Source: Klebsiella michiganensis (lineage in GTDB: Bacteria > Pseudomonadota > Gammaproteobacteria > Enterobacterales > Enterobacteriaceae). From it: a DNA stretch of 64,000 nt. The notes beneath the pieces are model-generated. The model did not search any database. It saw only the letters and a program-made list of their open reading frames with translations, and was not told the DNA's origin. Shown one piece after another: positions 1 through 10,287 of the stretch (position 1 is its first letter; each line of letters begins with the position of its first letter). Location: positions 930,001 through 994,000 of the forward strand of contig NZ_PRDB01000001.1 of the NCBI RefSeq assembly GCF_002925905.1, read 5' to 3'. A program made the translations under genes and the position numbers.

Positions 1-3
1 AAT

Positions 4-26
4 GGCGCTCTCATTGCGAGAGCGCC
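4..26 (-). terminator. Hairpin downstream of tnaA
   Basis: A perfect 9-bp stem (GGCGCTCTC / GAGAGCGCC, 5-nt loop) lies 10 nt past the tnaA stop codon. On the minus strand it is followed by A, T, T before the window ends, so any U-tract cannot be seen. Its position suggests it ends or attenuates the tnaA transcript. Whether a tnaB permease follows lies outside the window. Confidence 0.6.
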
Positions 27-36
27 GTGATGCGGT

Positions 37-1425
<1,389 letters not shown>

Positions 1426-1549
1426 TTATTTTCTCCATGGGGATGCTGTGCCGCGTTTGTCTATTTGGCGACAAATAAAAAGCGCAACAAATAGCGACTA
1501 AACGCAGTGCTGAATTAATTTTTTTTAGGGAGTAAACAGCAGCGGAGAA

Positions 1550-1645
1550 TTAACGAGGGAAGTCGTTGGAGATGCGGTGATCTAAATTATACCAGTCGTC
1601 CAGGCCGCCCTGGGCAATGAGGCGATAAATCGATTTTTGCGTCAT
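1550..1645 (-). CDS. tnaC: TnaC-type leader peptide, 31 aa
   Basis: Short gene upstream of tnaA. The product ends WYNLDHRISNDFPR. Aligned on the Trp, it keeps the spacing of the functional E. coli TnaC residues: W, then D at +4, I at +7 and P at +12 (E. coli W12, D16, I19, P24). It has one extra Arg after the Pro before the TAA stop; Proteus TnaC also has extra residues after its Pro. A GAGG ribosome-binding site lies about 9 nt before the ATG. In known systems the nascent peptide binds tryptophan in the ribosome and stalls, masking the Rho site before tnaA. The 124-nt spacer contains a boxA-like CGCTTTTTA. The N-terminal half does not resemble E. coli TnaC. Confidence 0.88.
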   Translation of the reverse strand: MTQKSIYRLIAQGGLDDWYNLDHRISNDFPR

Positions 1646-1704
1646 GACATCGTCCTCTGTGGGTGAAGGGATGCCATAAAAATAAGGTAAAATGAGAAAA
1701 TAAC

Positions 1705-1720
1705 CACGATTAAAATCACA
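1705..1720 (-). promoter_or_regulatory. Probable CRP site for tnaC-tnaA
   Basis: On the minus strand this reads TGTGA-TTTTAA-TCGTG: one perfect CRP half site and one degenerate half, centred about 68 nt upstream of the tnaC ATG. The E. coli tna operon is CRP-dependent, so the position makes sense. The rest of the 1646-1886 spacer is AT-rich and shows no other gene. Confidence 0.55.
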
Positions 1721-1886
1721 AAAAATAATTTATCGATAAGCGGAGTATAAAAATTTGACGCTCGTCGTCTTTTTAGCGTTATTGATTAGCAGGCAATGGT
1801 TTTTTGTTTTTTTATTACGCCAATAACGGCTTATTGAGTGAGGTTATTAGCGCCTTCACCGCAATCAATGAAGGCGCAGGCGGGAC

Positions 1887-2216
1887 TTACATGCTGGAGA
1901 AGACGTTCATAATGATGCCGCCGGAGATGATCAGCACCATGGCGAGAATAGCCGGGATATCCGGTTTTTGCTTATAAAGGATCATTGAGCAAATCGTGAC
2001 GCCGACGATACCAAAGCCGCACCACAGCGAGTAGGCGACGCCGACCGGAATGGTGCTCATCGCGCGGGTGAGGGCGAAGTAGCACAGGCCGTAGGCGCAG
2101 ATCACCAGCACCGACGGCGCCAGCTTGCTGAAGCCGTTGGTCTTTTTGATCATCGACGTGCCGGTGATTTCGGAGCCGATAGACAGCGCCAGCCATAAAA
2201 ATCCGAGGTTAAACAT
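1887..2216 (-). CDS. SMR-family transporter, second of a pair
   Basis: 109-aa four-helix small multidrug resistance protein. The membrane-embedded glutamate sits in helix 1 (LALSIGSEITGTSMIKK, about residue 16), followed by the usual helix-2/3 motif IPVGVAYSLWCGFGIVGV. It lies 17 nt after the preceding SMR gene with an AAGGAA ribosome-binding site, so the two probably form a heterodimer like MdtIJ or EbrAB. As the last gene of the choline microcompartment operon, the pair may move a quaternary or tertiary amine (choline, trimethylamine) or protect against amines. That substrate is inference. Confidence 0.87.
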   Translation of the reverse strand: MFNLGFLWLALSIGSEITGTSMIKKTNGFSKLAPSVLVICAYGLCYFALTRAMSTIPVGVAYSLWCGFGIVGVTICSMILYKQKPDIPAILAMVLIISGGIIMNVFSSM

Positions 2217-2233
2217 AAGCGGTTCCTTTTCTG

Positions 2234-2647
2234 TTAGTTGGCGACTTTTTTGTCCAGAGATGCAGCGGCCGGCTGCGCGGGCGCTTCCTCGCTCTCTTCG
2301 CTACCCATTTTGGAAAACAGGTTCATGATCACGATCCCGCTGGCGATAACCGCCATACCGATAATGGCGGCGGTGTCCGGGTGCTGGCCGTAAAACGCCA
2401 TTCCCAGGGTCGACACCACGAGGATGCCGGTACCGGACCAGGTGGCGTAGGCCAGACCGACGGGAATATCCTTCACCGCGCGGGATAGCGAGTAGTAGCA
2501 GGTGCAGTACAGCAGCACCAGCAGCCCGAGCAGCAGCATTTTGCTCATCCCTTCACTGCTGCCGAACATTTTGAGGGTGGAGGTGGCTGAGGTTTCGGAA
2601 ACGATAACCAGCAGCATCCATAGCCAACACTTTGTTTTTGAAGACAT
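2234..2647 (-). CDS. SMR-family transporter with C-terminal tail, first of a pair
   Basis: 137-aa SMR protein. Four predicted helices occupy residues 5 to about 112, with the essential helix-1 glutamate in VIVSETSATSTLK and the signature IPVGLAYATWSGTGILVVS. It is longer than typical SMR proteins (about 105-110 aa) because of a hydrophilic tail rich in Glu, Ala and Pro ending DKKVAN. It is the partner of the downstream SMR gene and follows the flavoprotein-like gene by 19 nt in the choline microcompartment operon. Paired SMR subunits often differ in orientation, and the tail may mark the asymmetric partner. Confidence 0.85.
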   Translation of the reverse strand: MSSKTKCWLWMLLVIVSETSATSTLKMFGSSEGMSKMLLLGLLVLLYCTCYYSLSRAVKDIPVGLAYATWSGTGILVVSTLGMAFYGQHPDTAAIIGMAVIASGIVIMNLFSKMGSEESEEAPAQPAAASLDKKVAN

Positions 2648-2666
2648 AAGTTAAACTCCGGGTTTA

Positions 2667-3353
2667 CTATTTAAGGTAAGGTTCTTTTTTTCTGTTTTTT
2701 AAAAAATCGATAGCGGCATCGGTCAACTGCGCTTCAGGAGCACAGGCCAGCGCCGGATTATTCACCACGTCTGTGACAGTGAGATAACGCCGCGGGCCGC
2801 TCGCCGACGGCGCCGCCGCTTCGCGACCCGACGCCAGCTTCTCCAGCAATTCGTTCATGGTGCACAGCGCGATGCCGCATTCGGCCAGGCGGGCCAGCGT
2901 GGCCTGCATATGTCCGGCGTAAGCGCTATCAGGCTGCGCCCCGCGCAGCTGGTTAAGCTCGCTGGCGGGATCGCAGTGATAGCGCAGCGCCAGCACCGGC
3001 AGGCCGCTCAGCAGGGCATCGTGCACGCGGCGGGCAACCGGACCGTGCAGGGAACCCTTCACCAGATCCGCCGCCAGCGGGTAGTCGAGAAACGGCAGCA
3101 GCAGCGCCTTATACGAGACCGAAGGCAGCTCCTGTTGCCAGTCGGCCGCTGGCAGCGTTTTACCGATAGCCCGCCACTGCTCTCCGTCGTCAATCCCGCT
3201 ATCCAGCGCCAGGTGCAGGCTCTCGCCGCAGCCGGCCAGCCGCTGGCGAATAGCGTGCCGGTAGCCCGCCGCGGCGGTCACCATCACCAGTACCGGCGGC
3301 CGCAGACGCTGGATAATGCGTTCAACCAGGTCTTCCATCTGTTGGTCGGTCAT
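2667..3353 (-). CDS. Microcompartment-associated flavoprotein-like protein with N-terminal targeting helix
   Basis: 228 aa. The first ~18 residues (MEDLVERIIQRLRPP) form an amphipathic helix of the kind that targets cargo to microcompartment shells; the CutF C-terminus here is similar (NVERVIRQVLERLGK). Residues ~20-170 resemble the flavoprotein (HFCD-like) fold, with a strand VLVMVTAAAG and a DALLSGLPVLAL segment. A C-terminal YLTVTDVVNNPAL region follows. Genes of this type recur in glycyl-radical microcompartment loci without an assigned reaction. It starts 12 nt after the PduL-like gene. Role unknown; the flavin is inferred from weak similarity. Confidence 0.6.
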   Translation of the reverse strand: MTDQQMEDLVERIIQRLRPPVLVMVTAAAGYRHAIRQRLAGCGESLHLALDSGIDDGEQWRAIGKTLPAADWQQELPSVSYKALLLPFLDYPLAADLVKGSLHGPVARRVHDALLSGLPVLALRYHCDPASELNQLRGAQPDSAYAGHMQATLARLAECGIALCTMNELLEKLASGREAAAPSASGPRRYLTVTDVVNNPALACAPEAQLTDAAIDFLKNRKKEPYLK

Positions 3354-3365
3354 GGCGAGCCTCCG

Positions 3366-3986
3366 TTAGCCGATGAGCGTGACCTGCGCGCCGTTTTTCA
3401 AGCCGGCGGCGTTGGCCTCTTCGGTATCAATATGAAACTCCAGCGCGAAGTCTTCGCGTACCCGCACCACCACTTCATCAAAGGTCAGCTGGCGTTCGCC
3501 GTCGCTGCGGACGCTAACCTTCTGGCCGTTGGCGACGTTCAGCTGGCGGGCGTCCTGCGGCGACATATGGATATGCCGCCAGGCGCAGATCACCTGCGAT
3601 CGCAGCTCAACGTGGCCTGCCGGGCCGATCAACAGCGCGCTGCCCGCGTTCTCCAGCTGGCCGGATTCGCGAACCGGCGCTTTGATGCCGAGGGTAAAGC
3701 AGTCGGCGCGGGAGATTTCCAGCTGCGATACCGGGCGGGTTGGGCCGAGGACGCGCACCTGGGTGAGCGAGCCCTTCGGACCGACCACGGTGACGCACTC
3801 CTGGGCCGCGAACTGCCCCGGCTGGCGCAGCGGCTTAAAGGGCGTCAGGACGTAGCCCTTGCCAAACAGCGCTTCGACGTCCTGCTGCGCCAGATGGACG
3901 TGGCGGTTAGAGATGCCGACCGGGATAGCCGGCGCAGCGTGGCCCAGGCGGGCGGCGATTTTTTCATGGAGCAGGGTGTCGATCAT
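3366..3986 (-). CDS. PduL-type phosphate acyltransferase (phosphotransacetylase)
   Basis: 206 aa. Contains the two PduL signature segments with metal-binding histidines: GISNRHVHL (about residue 25) and WRHIHMSPQDA, plus the late EFHIDTEEANAAG. In the choline pathway it should convert acetyl-CoA from CutF to acetyl phosphate and recycle CoA inside the compartment, allowing ATP formation by acetate kinase. The N-terminal MIDTLLHEKIAARL is helical and may be a targeting peptide. The start overlaps the preceding shell gene by 4 nt (ATGA), indicating translational coupling. Sometimes called CutH in choline loci. Confidence 0.88.
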   Translation of the reverse strand: MIDTLLHEKIAARLGHAAPAIPVGISNRHVHLAQQDVEALFGKGYVLTPFKPLRQPGQFAAQECVTVVGPKGSLTQVRVLGPTRPVSQLEISRADCFTLGIKAPVRESGQLENAGSALLIGPAGHVELRSQVICAWRHIHMSPQDARQLNVANGQKVSVRSDGERQLTFDEVVVRVREDFALEFHIDTEEANAAGLKNGAQVTLIG

Positions 3987-4405
3987 GCCTTCTTCCCTTT
4001 CCTCATCGCCGCGTTTTTATCTTCCGTCGGCGCAGGCGCGGCGGCGGGTTCAGTGGGTTCCCTTGTTTCTACAGCGGCGGGCGCGACGGCTTCAGCCTCA
4101 AGCGGCGCGGCAGCTTCCGCGCGCGGCGGACGGCCTTTCAGGGTGCTGAGGGCGTCCACGACGCTGCGCTCCGGACGGGCGATCGTCAGGGATTTGACCT
4201 GCGGGTCGATGAGCGCGGCGACGGCCACGCCGCGTTCGATAGCGGTGTGAATCGCGCTGATCTCCCCTTCAAAGCAGACGCTCACCAGCCCCGAACCGAC
4301 TTTGCGGTAGCCAATGCAGGACACGCCTGCGCTTTTGCAGGCGGCATCCACGGCCTGAACGGCGGCAACTAACCCTCGCGTTTCAATTACGCCTAAACTT
4401 TTCAT
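3983..4405 (-). CDS. cmcE: BMC-domain shell protein with Ala/Pro-rich tail
   Basis: 140 aa. Residues 1-90 are a single BMC domain (MKSLGVIETRGLVAAVQAVD), which normally forms hexamers tiling the shell facets. Residues ~95-140 are a low-complexity Ala/Pro/Glu tail ending in basic MRKGKKA. It diverges from the three CmcA/B/C paralogues at the operon start, notably in the central-pore region. Position between cutD and the phosphotransacylase matches the fifth shell gene (CmcE) described for the Klebsiella GRM2 compartment. The basic tail could contact cargo or nucleic acid, which is speculation. Confidence 0.85.
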   Translation of the reverse strand: MKSLGVIETRGLVAAVQAVDAACKSAGVSCIGYRKVGSGLVSVCFEGEISAIHTAIERGVAVAALIDPQVKSLTIARPERSVVDALSTLKGRPPRAEAAAPLEAEAVAPAAVETREPTEPAAAPAPTEDKNAAMRKGKKA

Positions 4406-4417
4406 TGTCGGCTCCTG

Positions 4418-5365
4418 TTAATGGCGGACTAAGCGAATATCAAAATCAAACTGCGTGAAGAACGTTTCCAGCCGGTCTAACTCCTCGGCGGAATAAGTTG
4501 GGTCTCGGGTAATGGGGTAAGGCATATCGAGGCGCTCATATTTTTTGCGCCCCAGCTGGTGGTACGGCAGCATATCGATGCGGCGGATATTTCCGCGCTT
4601 CGCCAGCTTTTGTACGTAATCAATGGCCCCGGTAATGGCATCGAACGAGTCGTTATAGCCGCGAACCAGCGGCATGCGGATAATGACGTTAGCGCCGGAG
4701 TCCACCAGCCACTCCAGGTTGCGGCGAATGCCTTCGTTACCGATGCCAAATAACGCTTTATGGTGCTCGCTGTTAATTTGCTTAATATCGAATAAGAAGG
4801 TGTCGGTCACCGGCGCCAGCTTTTGATAATTGGCCAGCGGCGTGGTGCCCTGCGTTTCCACGGCGGTATTGAGCATCATCTTTTTGCATTCGCTAAAGAG
4901 CGCGACGGCAAAATCGGTCTGCAGGCTCATTTCCCCGCCGCCGATGGTGACGCCGCCGCCGGAGGAGATATAAAAGTCGTAGTCCTGCATGATGATCTCC
5001 ATCAGTTCGCTGACGGTGACATCTTTGCCCATAATATCCAGCGCGTTCTGGGTGCAGATCTCTTCGCACTTGCGGCAGCCGATACAGTCTTTATTGCGGT
5101 TGACGAAATGCTTCATTTCGCCGTTTTCTTCCGCCCGATAATGAATTCCCGCCGGGCAGACGTTGACGCAGTCGCCGCAGTTAATGCATTTATCCTGTGA
5201 GAACATCACCTGAAACTGGCTATTCAGCCCTTCCGGGTTAGCGCACCACGGGCAGCGAATATTGCAGCCTTTGAAAAAAACCAGCGTGCGGATCCCATCG
5301 CCGTCATAGATCGAATATTTCTGAATATTGAATATTCGCCCGGTTAATTCTTGTTTTGCGCTCAC
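4418..5365 (-). CDS. cutD: Choline TMA-lyase activase (radical SAM, CutD)
   Basis: Radical SAM enzyme that generates the glycyl radical on CutC. The SAM cluster motif is CNIRCPWC, followed by two ferredoxin-like clusters (CINCGDCVNVCP and CIGCRKCEEICT), as in glycyl-radical activases. I choose GTG at 5365: a strong GGAGG lies 5 nt upstream and gives MSAKQELTGRIF at the usual N-terminus (315 aa). A longer in-frame form from 5476 would overlap cutC and lacks a ribosome-binding site. It lies 56 nt downstream of cutC. Confidence 0.92.
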   Translation of the reverse strand: MSAKQELTGRIFNIQKYSIYDGDGIRTLVFFKGCNIRCPWCANPEGLNSQFQVMFSQDKCINCGDCVNVCPAGIHYRAEENGEMKHFVNRNKDCIGCRKCEEICTQNALDIMGKDVTVSELMEIIMQDYDFYISSGGGVTIGGGEMSLQTDFAVALFSECKKMMLNTAVETQGTTPLANYQKLAPVTDTFLFDIKQINSEHHKALFGIGNEGIRRNLEWLVDSGANVIIRMPLVRGYNDSFDAITGAIDYVQKLAKRGNIRRIDMLPYHQLGRKKYERLDMPYPITRDPTYSAEELDRLETFFTQFDFDIRLVRH

Positions 5366-5421
5366 ACATACCTCCAGAAAAACGATCGGGACATCCATGT
5401 CCAAAAACGTCCGTGTCTTTA

Positions 5422-8400
5422 TCAGAACTTCTCGATGACCGTACGGCTGATAATCTCGTCCTGAACTTCTTTGCACAGCTCAACGAAGTAGGCGCTGTAG
5501 CCCGCGACGCGGACGATCAGGTCGCGGTATTTTTCCGGCTCCTGCTGGGCTTTTTTCAGCACTTCGTTATCGACATAGCTGAACTGCATCTGGCCGTTGC
5601 CGAGAATCGACGCGGTGCGCAGCAGGGTAATCAGGCCGTGACGACCTTCCGGGGTATCCAGCAGCCCTTTGAGGAACTTGAAGTTGTGCACCATGCCGAT
5701 GTTCATGGTTTCGACGTTCATCTTGCTCACCGACTTGATGACCGCCGTCGGACCCTGCTTATCCGCGCCCTGAGTCGGGCTGATGCCGTCGGAGAGCGGC
5801 ATCCACGCCAGGCGACCGTTCGGCGTGGCGTTGGTCAGCTCGCCGATCGGCGTGTTGTTGGAGATGGACAGGGTGCCGTGGCTCAGGGTGGAGTAGAGCA
5901 TCTTGTACTTACGGCACTCGCGCTCGGTCCACTCGGTGATATCCAGCGCATACTGATCGACGTAGTTATCGTCGTTGCCGTATTTCGGCGCGTTGAGGCA
6001 GTCGCGGCGCAGGCCTTCAAAGCCTTCGAAGTTCGCCAGCAGCGCGTCGCGCACCTGCTCGAGGGTGTATTTCTTCTCTTCAAACACCAGCTTACGAATC
6101 GCCGCCATGGAGTCGACGTAGGTCGCCAGACCGGAGAAGATCAGCCCCGGGCCGTGGTTGATCATCGCGCCGCCGGCGGCAACGTCTTTGCCTTTTTCCA
6201 TGCAGCCTTCCACCAGCAGCGACATCAGCGGCTTCGGCGCCACGTCGCGGTGCACGCGTTGGCTGATGACCGTCCCGATCGCCGACAGGCGTACGATATG
6301 GGCGATCTGTTTTTTCACCGCCGCGTCGAAATCCTCGAAGGTGTGCAGGTCGCGCAGGTCGCCGGTATCCAGCCCCTGATAGCTGTCAAACAGCACCATC
6401 CGACCTCGGTTTAAAACGAACTCAATGGCGATGGGCCACTGGGTGTAGCCGGTGGAGGTCCACTGATAGATGCGGCCGGATTTCTGCGGCTCGACGCAGC
6501 CCATCAGGCAGTAGTCGCGGGCGTCTTCGAAATCGAAGCCTTTACGCAGCATCATCTTGATATGGGAGTCGTCGAAGTGGCAGGCCGGGAAGCCCATCCC
6601 CGCTTTGACGACGTCGACGATTTTTTCCATATACTTCTGCGGCGACTGGTTGTGAATACGGCAGGCCAGCGACGGCTGGTAAACCTTCACGAAGCGCACG
6701 GCGTCCATGATCAGGTAGGTCAGGTCGTTACAGGCATCGCCGCCGGAGCGCTTCTGACCGCCGACGGTCAGGTTGATAAACGGCTGATAGCCGGCGAAAT
6801 ATTTCGCCCCCAGCTCGCTGGACATCCACATCAGCTCGGCGCATTTGATGATAAACGCCTGCAGCAGCTCCAGCGCGGTGTCGTGAGTCAGGCGGCCTTC
6901 GCGGATATCGGCTTCAAACATCGGGTAGCAGTACTGGTCTACGCGTCCCAGGGACAGTCCGGTCTGGTTCTCTTCAATTTCAAACAGCGACTCCACGGTC
7001 CAGATGCTCTGCAGCGCTTCCTGCAGGGTTTTCGGCGGATTCGCCGGCACGTTCTGGTTCACCTCGGCGATGGTCAGCAGCTCGGCGCGACGCTGGGCGT
7101 TCTGCTCAATCGCGGCCAGTTCACGGGCGCGGGCGGCGATGCGGTGCGCGTAGTTAATCACCCCTTCGCAGGTTTCAATGGCCGCTTTGTAGTAGTAGAT
7201 GCGGTCGATATCTTCCGGGTTTTCCATACTCAGGCTGGCGAGATGCGCCTCGGCGTCGGCTTTAATGCCGTTCATCCCTTTGGTAAACAGCAGCACGTCG
7301 TAGCCCGGGCAGGTGTCGCCGCCGCCGTTGATCTGGTGGTAGGAGAGGTCGCTGACGAAGGTCTCGCCGCTGAACGCCCACACCCCCGCTTCGCGGTACT
7401 GGGCTTCGCAGATTTCATCCAGCGAGCGGCCTTCCCAGAACGGCACGATCTCTTCGCGGATGGTTTTTTTATCTGCTTCGCTGATTTCAAACGGATCCTG
7501 CGGACGGGTGCTCATGGTATCGAGTTCGTCGCGCACCCAGCGCCAGGCGATATCCGGCGAGAAGGCGCCCGCGCGCGGCTTGCCGCACGGATGACCGACG
7601 ATCAGCTCATCGTCCTGAATCAGAATCGGCGCGGTTTCGCAGGCGTGGCGGAAGGCTTTGGCGCGCAGCAGAATCGTCGGCATGCCGGGGTTGGCTTTGA
7701 CCACTTCGGTAAAGGCCAGCGCGCGGTAGATAGAGACGCTCGGGCGCACGGTCAGGTAGTTGTTACGCAGGCGCTGCATGCGCGGGGTCAGCCCTTCTGC
7801 TGCCGGCGTCTCGCCGGCGGCGGCAAACGGGGCGGCGGAAACGTGCTGGACGCCCTTGAACAAACGCACCGGCAGATGCAGGGCGCTCAGGTTGTGCTGC
7901 GCGCTGAGGAACATGTCGGAGAGTTCGTTAATGCGCGCGTTCTCAAGGCTTGCGCCGTGCAGCAGGGCGTCGAACATCGGATAACCGTCGATCGCGCAGG
8001 CGGCGCGCACTTCGCACAGCTCCGCCAGCTTGAACCACAGCGATTCGACGATTTCATACGCCTGCTGCGGGGAGAGCGCGCCGTTGTTGATATCGTGCTG
8101 GTAGTAAGGCAACAGGGCTTTGTCGGCGCCTTCCGGGTTGACGGCGTAGCTGCCGTTATCGAGCTGGAGCGCCAGCTGGAACAGATAAAAGGCCTGGCAC
8201 GCCTCTTTGAAGCTGCGCGCCGGATGCGCCGGAACGTGGTGCAGAATGGCGGCGCTGTCCAGCAGTTCCGCCCGGCGGTAAGCGTTGGTTTCCGCGGCGG
8301 CCAGCTGTTCCGCGCTGTTGGCCAGGTTTTGCGCCAGCGCCAGCAGGGCATCGCAGGCGTAGATGGCCGCGCGGCAGCCGTTGACTTCATCCATGCCGCT

Positions 8401-8808
8401 GCGGCTGACGGCGCTGCCCAGCGCGCGGGTTTTCTCTTCCAGCTGATGTTTTATCGCCAGTACGCCTTTTTCGACCACCAGCTTGTAATCCGGGGAGTCG
8501 AGATCGCTATTCAGGTTGAGGAACTGGAACGCGGACGGGCGACGGACGGCGCTCTCGTCGTGGAAAATCGCCCCGTGCGGTTTGCGGGTCTGGTTGCCGA
8601 CGATCAGCTCGTCGGCGCTGATGCACAGCGGCAGCTGGCGCATCAGTTCATAGAAGCGGCGCGCCGGTTTGACGGCGGCGGGAACCCCGGCGATATCGCC
8701 ATCAAGGGCGTTGAGCGTGGTGGCATGTTCGGTGCACAGGGTGCTTTTTTGTGAGAGTAAACGTTCTGCCAACACTTTGACGCGCGGCGTTAAGCTGTAG
8801 TGTGCCAT
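5422..8808 (-). CDS. cutC: Choline trimethylamine-lyase, extended (GRM2) form
   Basis: Glycyl-radical enzyme cleaving choline to trimethylamine and acetaldehyde inside the microcompartment. At 1128 aa it is about 280 residues longer than ordinary CutC. The catalytic domain (about 340-1128) has the thiyl cysteine and base in MGCVEPQ (Cys771, Glu773) and the radical glycine in RVAGYSAYF (Gly1103, 26 residues from the end). The N-terminal extension is a degenerate copy of the glycyl-radical enzyme N-terminus: [12 protein letters not shown] and [16 protein letters not shown] recur later as [13 protein letters not shown] and [17 protein letters not shown]. In K. pneumoniae GRM2 this extension is implicated in encapsulation. 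Activated by CutD downstream. Confidence 0.95.
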   Translation of the reverse strand: MAHYSLTPRVKVLAERLLSQKSTLCTEHATTLNALDGDIAGVPAAVKPARRFYELMRQLPLCISADELIVGNQTRKPHGAIFHDESAVRRPSAFQFLNLNSDLDSPDYKLVVEKGVLAIKHQLEEKTRALGSAVSRSGMDEVNGCRAAIYACDALLALAQNLANSAEQLAAAETNAYRRAELLDSAAILHHVPAHPARSFKEACQAFYLFQLALQLDNGSYAVNPEGADKALLPYYQHDINNGALSPQQAYEIVESLWFKLAELCEVRAACAIDGYPMFDALLHGASLENARINELSDMFLSAQHNLSALHLPVRLFKGVQHVSAAPFAAAGETPAAEGLTPRMQRLRNNYLTVRPSVSIYRALAFTEVVKANPGMPTILLRAKAFRHACETAPILIQDDELIVGHPCGKPRAGAFSPDIAWRWVRDELDTMSTRPQDPFEISEADKKTIREEIVPFWEGRSLDEICEAQYREAGVWAFSGETFVSDLSYHQINGGGDTCPGYDVLLFTKGMNGIKADAEAHLASLSMENPEDIDRIYYYKAAIETCEGVINYAHRIAARARELAAIEQNAQRRAELLTIAEVNQNVPANPPKTLQEALQSIWTVESLFEIEENQTGLSLGRVDQYCYPMFEADIREGRLTHDTALELLQAFIIKCAELMWMSSELGAKYFAGYQPFINLTVGGQKRSGGDACNDLTYLIMDAVRFVKVYQPSLACRIHNQSPQKYMEKIVDVVKAGMGFPACHFDDSHIKMMLRKGFDFEDARDYCLMGCVEPQKSGRIYQWTSTGYTQWPIAIEFVLNRGRMVLFDSYQGLDTGDLRDLHTFEDFDAAVKKQIAHIVRLSAIGTVISQRVHRDVAPKPLMSLLVEGCMEKGKDVAAGGAMINHGPGLIFSGLATYVDSMAAIRKLVFEEKKYTLEQVRDALLANFEGFEGLRRDCLNAPKYGNDDNYVDQYALDITEWTERECRKYKMLYSTLSHGTLSISNNTPIGELTNATPNGRLAWMPLSDGISPTQGADKQGPTAVIKSVSKMNVETMNIGMVHNFKFLKGLLDTPEGRHGLITLLRTASILGNGQMQFSYVDNEVLKKAQQEPEKYRDLIVRVAGYSAYFVELCKEVQDEIISRTVIEKF

Positions 8809-8833
8809 AGGTAAGGTTCTCCAAATCTTGTTA

Positions 8834-9988
8834 TCAGTGGCCCTGAACGGCGTTGCCGGTCCATGCCCGGCGATAGAGTTCGGTCAGTGCGTGAGCGTCC
8901 GGCGCGCGTGGGTTCGTCGGGGTACAGCTGTCGCGTAGCGCCTGGCCGACCATCTCCGCCAGCCGCTGTTCAAATTCGGCGGCAATGACGCCGGTATCAC
9001 GAATGCCGGCCGGCATGCTCATTTCGTCTTTTAGCGCCTGAATGGCGACCAGCAGGCTGGCGACGCCCTGGCGGGTAGTGGCCGCGGGCAGATCCAGCAG
9101 ATGGGCTAATCGGGCGTATTTGCGGGCGGCATCGGTATCGCACTGCCCGTGATAATCGGCGTTCCAGGCCACCACGTCCGCCATCAGCAGGGCGTTAGCG
9201 CGGCCGTGGGGGACGCGAAACACGCCGCCGAGCGCGTGGGCAAGGCTGTGGGTAATGCCCAGCGACGCGTTGGTGAAAGCCATGCCCGCCATACAGGAGG
9301 CGTTGTGCATCTTTTCCCGCGCCAGCAGGTCGCCACCGTTGCGCCAGCAGGTCGGCAGAAAGCGAAATACCTGCTGCACCACTTTCTCCGCCAGCGCATC
9401 GGAAAAGTCGCTGGCGGCGAGGGAGACATAGGCTTCCAGCGCGTGACACAGCACGTCCATCCCGGTATCGGCGGTGATCGCCGGCGGCACCGAGGCCACC
9501 AGCGCCGGGTCAAGAATGGCGATATCCGGCAGCAGCGACGGGTCCACCAGCACCAGCTTCTCGGCGTGGGCTTTCACCACTGAAAAGGCGGTGACCTCAG
9601 AGCCGGTGCCGCTGGTGGTGGGGATCGCCACAAAGCAGGGCGGCTCGCGGTGAGCGTCCGGACGGGTTTGCGCCAGGGCGAAAATAACCGCTTTGGCTGC
9701 ATCAATCACCGAACCGCCGCCCAGCGCGATAACCAGATCCGGATAGCTGTTATCCATCCGCTTCATACCGCGCACCACGGTGGCGATATCCGGGTCGGCC
9801 ACCACGTCGTCCCAGACCTGGAAAGCGATGCCGCGCGCATCGAGGATCTGCGTGACGCGATCGGCGAGGCCAAACTTAACCATCGCCTGGTCGGTGACCA
9901 GCAGCACGTTGCGGGCGGGCAGCTCGTTCAGGATGGCAAGCGCATCCTGACCAAAGCGAATCCGGGGTTTCAGCAAAAATTCACTCAT
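8834..9988 (-). CDS. cutO: Iron-type alcohol dehydrogenase of the choline compartment
   Basis: 384-aa group III (iron-dependent) alcohol dehydrogenase. The nucleotide-binding motif is [13 protein letters not shown] and the metal-binding region includes the histidines in [12 protein letters not shown] and RVPHGRANA. It should reduce acetaldehyde from CutC to ethanol, regenerating NAD+ for CutF within the shell. It lies between the pentamer gene cmcD and cutC, with short spacers on both sides (15 and 25 nt). Confidence 0.9.
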   Translation of the reverse strand: MSEFLLKPRIRFGQDALAILNELPARNVLLVTDQAMVKFGLADRVTQILDARGIAFQVWDDVVADPDIATVVRGMKRMDNSYPDLVIALGGGSVIDAAKAVIFALAQTRPDAHREPPCFVAIPTTSGTGSEVTAFSVVKAHAEKLVLVDPSLLPDIAILDPALVASVPPAITADTGMDVLCHALEAYVSLAASDFSDALAEKVVQQVFRFLPTCWRNGGDLLAREKMHNASCMAGMAFTNASLGITHSLAHALGGVFRVPHGRANALLMADVVAWNADYHGQCDTDAARKYARLAHLLDLPAATTRQGVASLLVAIQALKDEMSMPAGIRDTGVIAAEFEQRLAEMVGQALRDSCTPTNPRAPDAHALTELYRRAWTGNAVQGH

Positions 9989-10003
9989 TGGGTTATTGAC
10001 TCC

Positions 10004-10261
10004 TTAAGCGTCCCGAAACACGTTCTCGACAATGGCGACCACCGACATGGCCTTGTAGCGCTCTTTGTTGAGCGCCAGGTACTCTTCGGCCAGCACGATG
10101 TCGTGCATACCTGCGCCGACGCTATCAACGGCAACCCAGGTCTGGTCTTTCATCGGCTGCTGGTCATCATCTAATTTGACGATCAGCAGCAGGTTGCTGC
10201 CCCGTAGCTCATCGCACTTCTGCGTGGCGACGACATGTCCGACTACCTTTGCGAGAATCAT
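10004..10261 (-). CDS. cmcD: EutN/CcmL-type pentameric vertex protein
   Basis: 85-aa BMC-P protein beginning MILAKVVGHVVATQKCDEL, with the conserved VAVDSVGAGMHDIVLA core. Pentamers of this family cap the twelve vertices of the compartment. It is the only vertex gene in the operon, as in other GRM2 loci. It lies 26 nt after cutF and 15 nt before cutO. Confidence 0.92.
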   Translation of the reverse strand: MILAKVVGHVVATQKCDELRGSNLLLIVKLDDDQQPMKDQTWVAVDSVGAGMHDIVLAEEYLALNKERYKAMSVVAIVENVFRDA

Positions 10262-10287
10262 TGTTTTTATCGCCTTATATCAATGTG

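Noticed and set aside
6562-8754. 730-codon open frame on the plus strand opposite cutC
   Set aside because: It is antisense to a clear glycyl-radical enzyme with all catalytic residues. The translation is rich in Arg, Val, Gly and His without any domain, as expected for the complement of GC-rich coding DNA.
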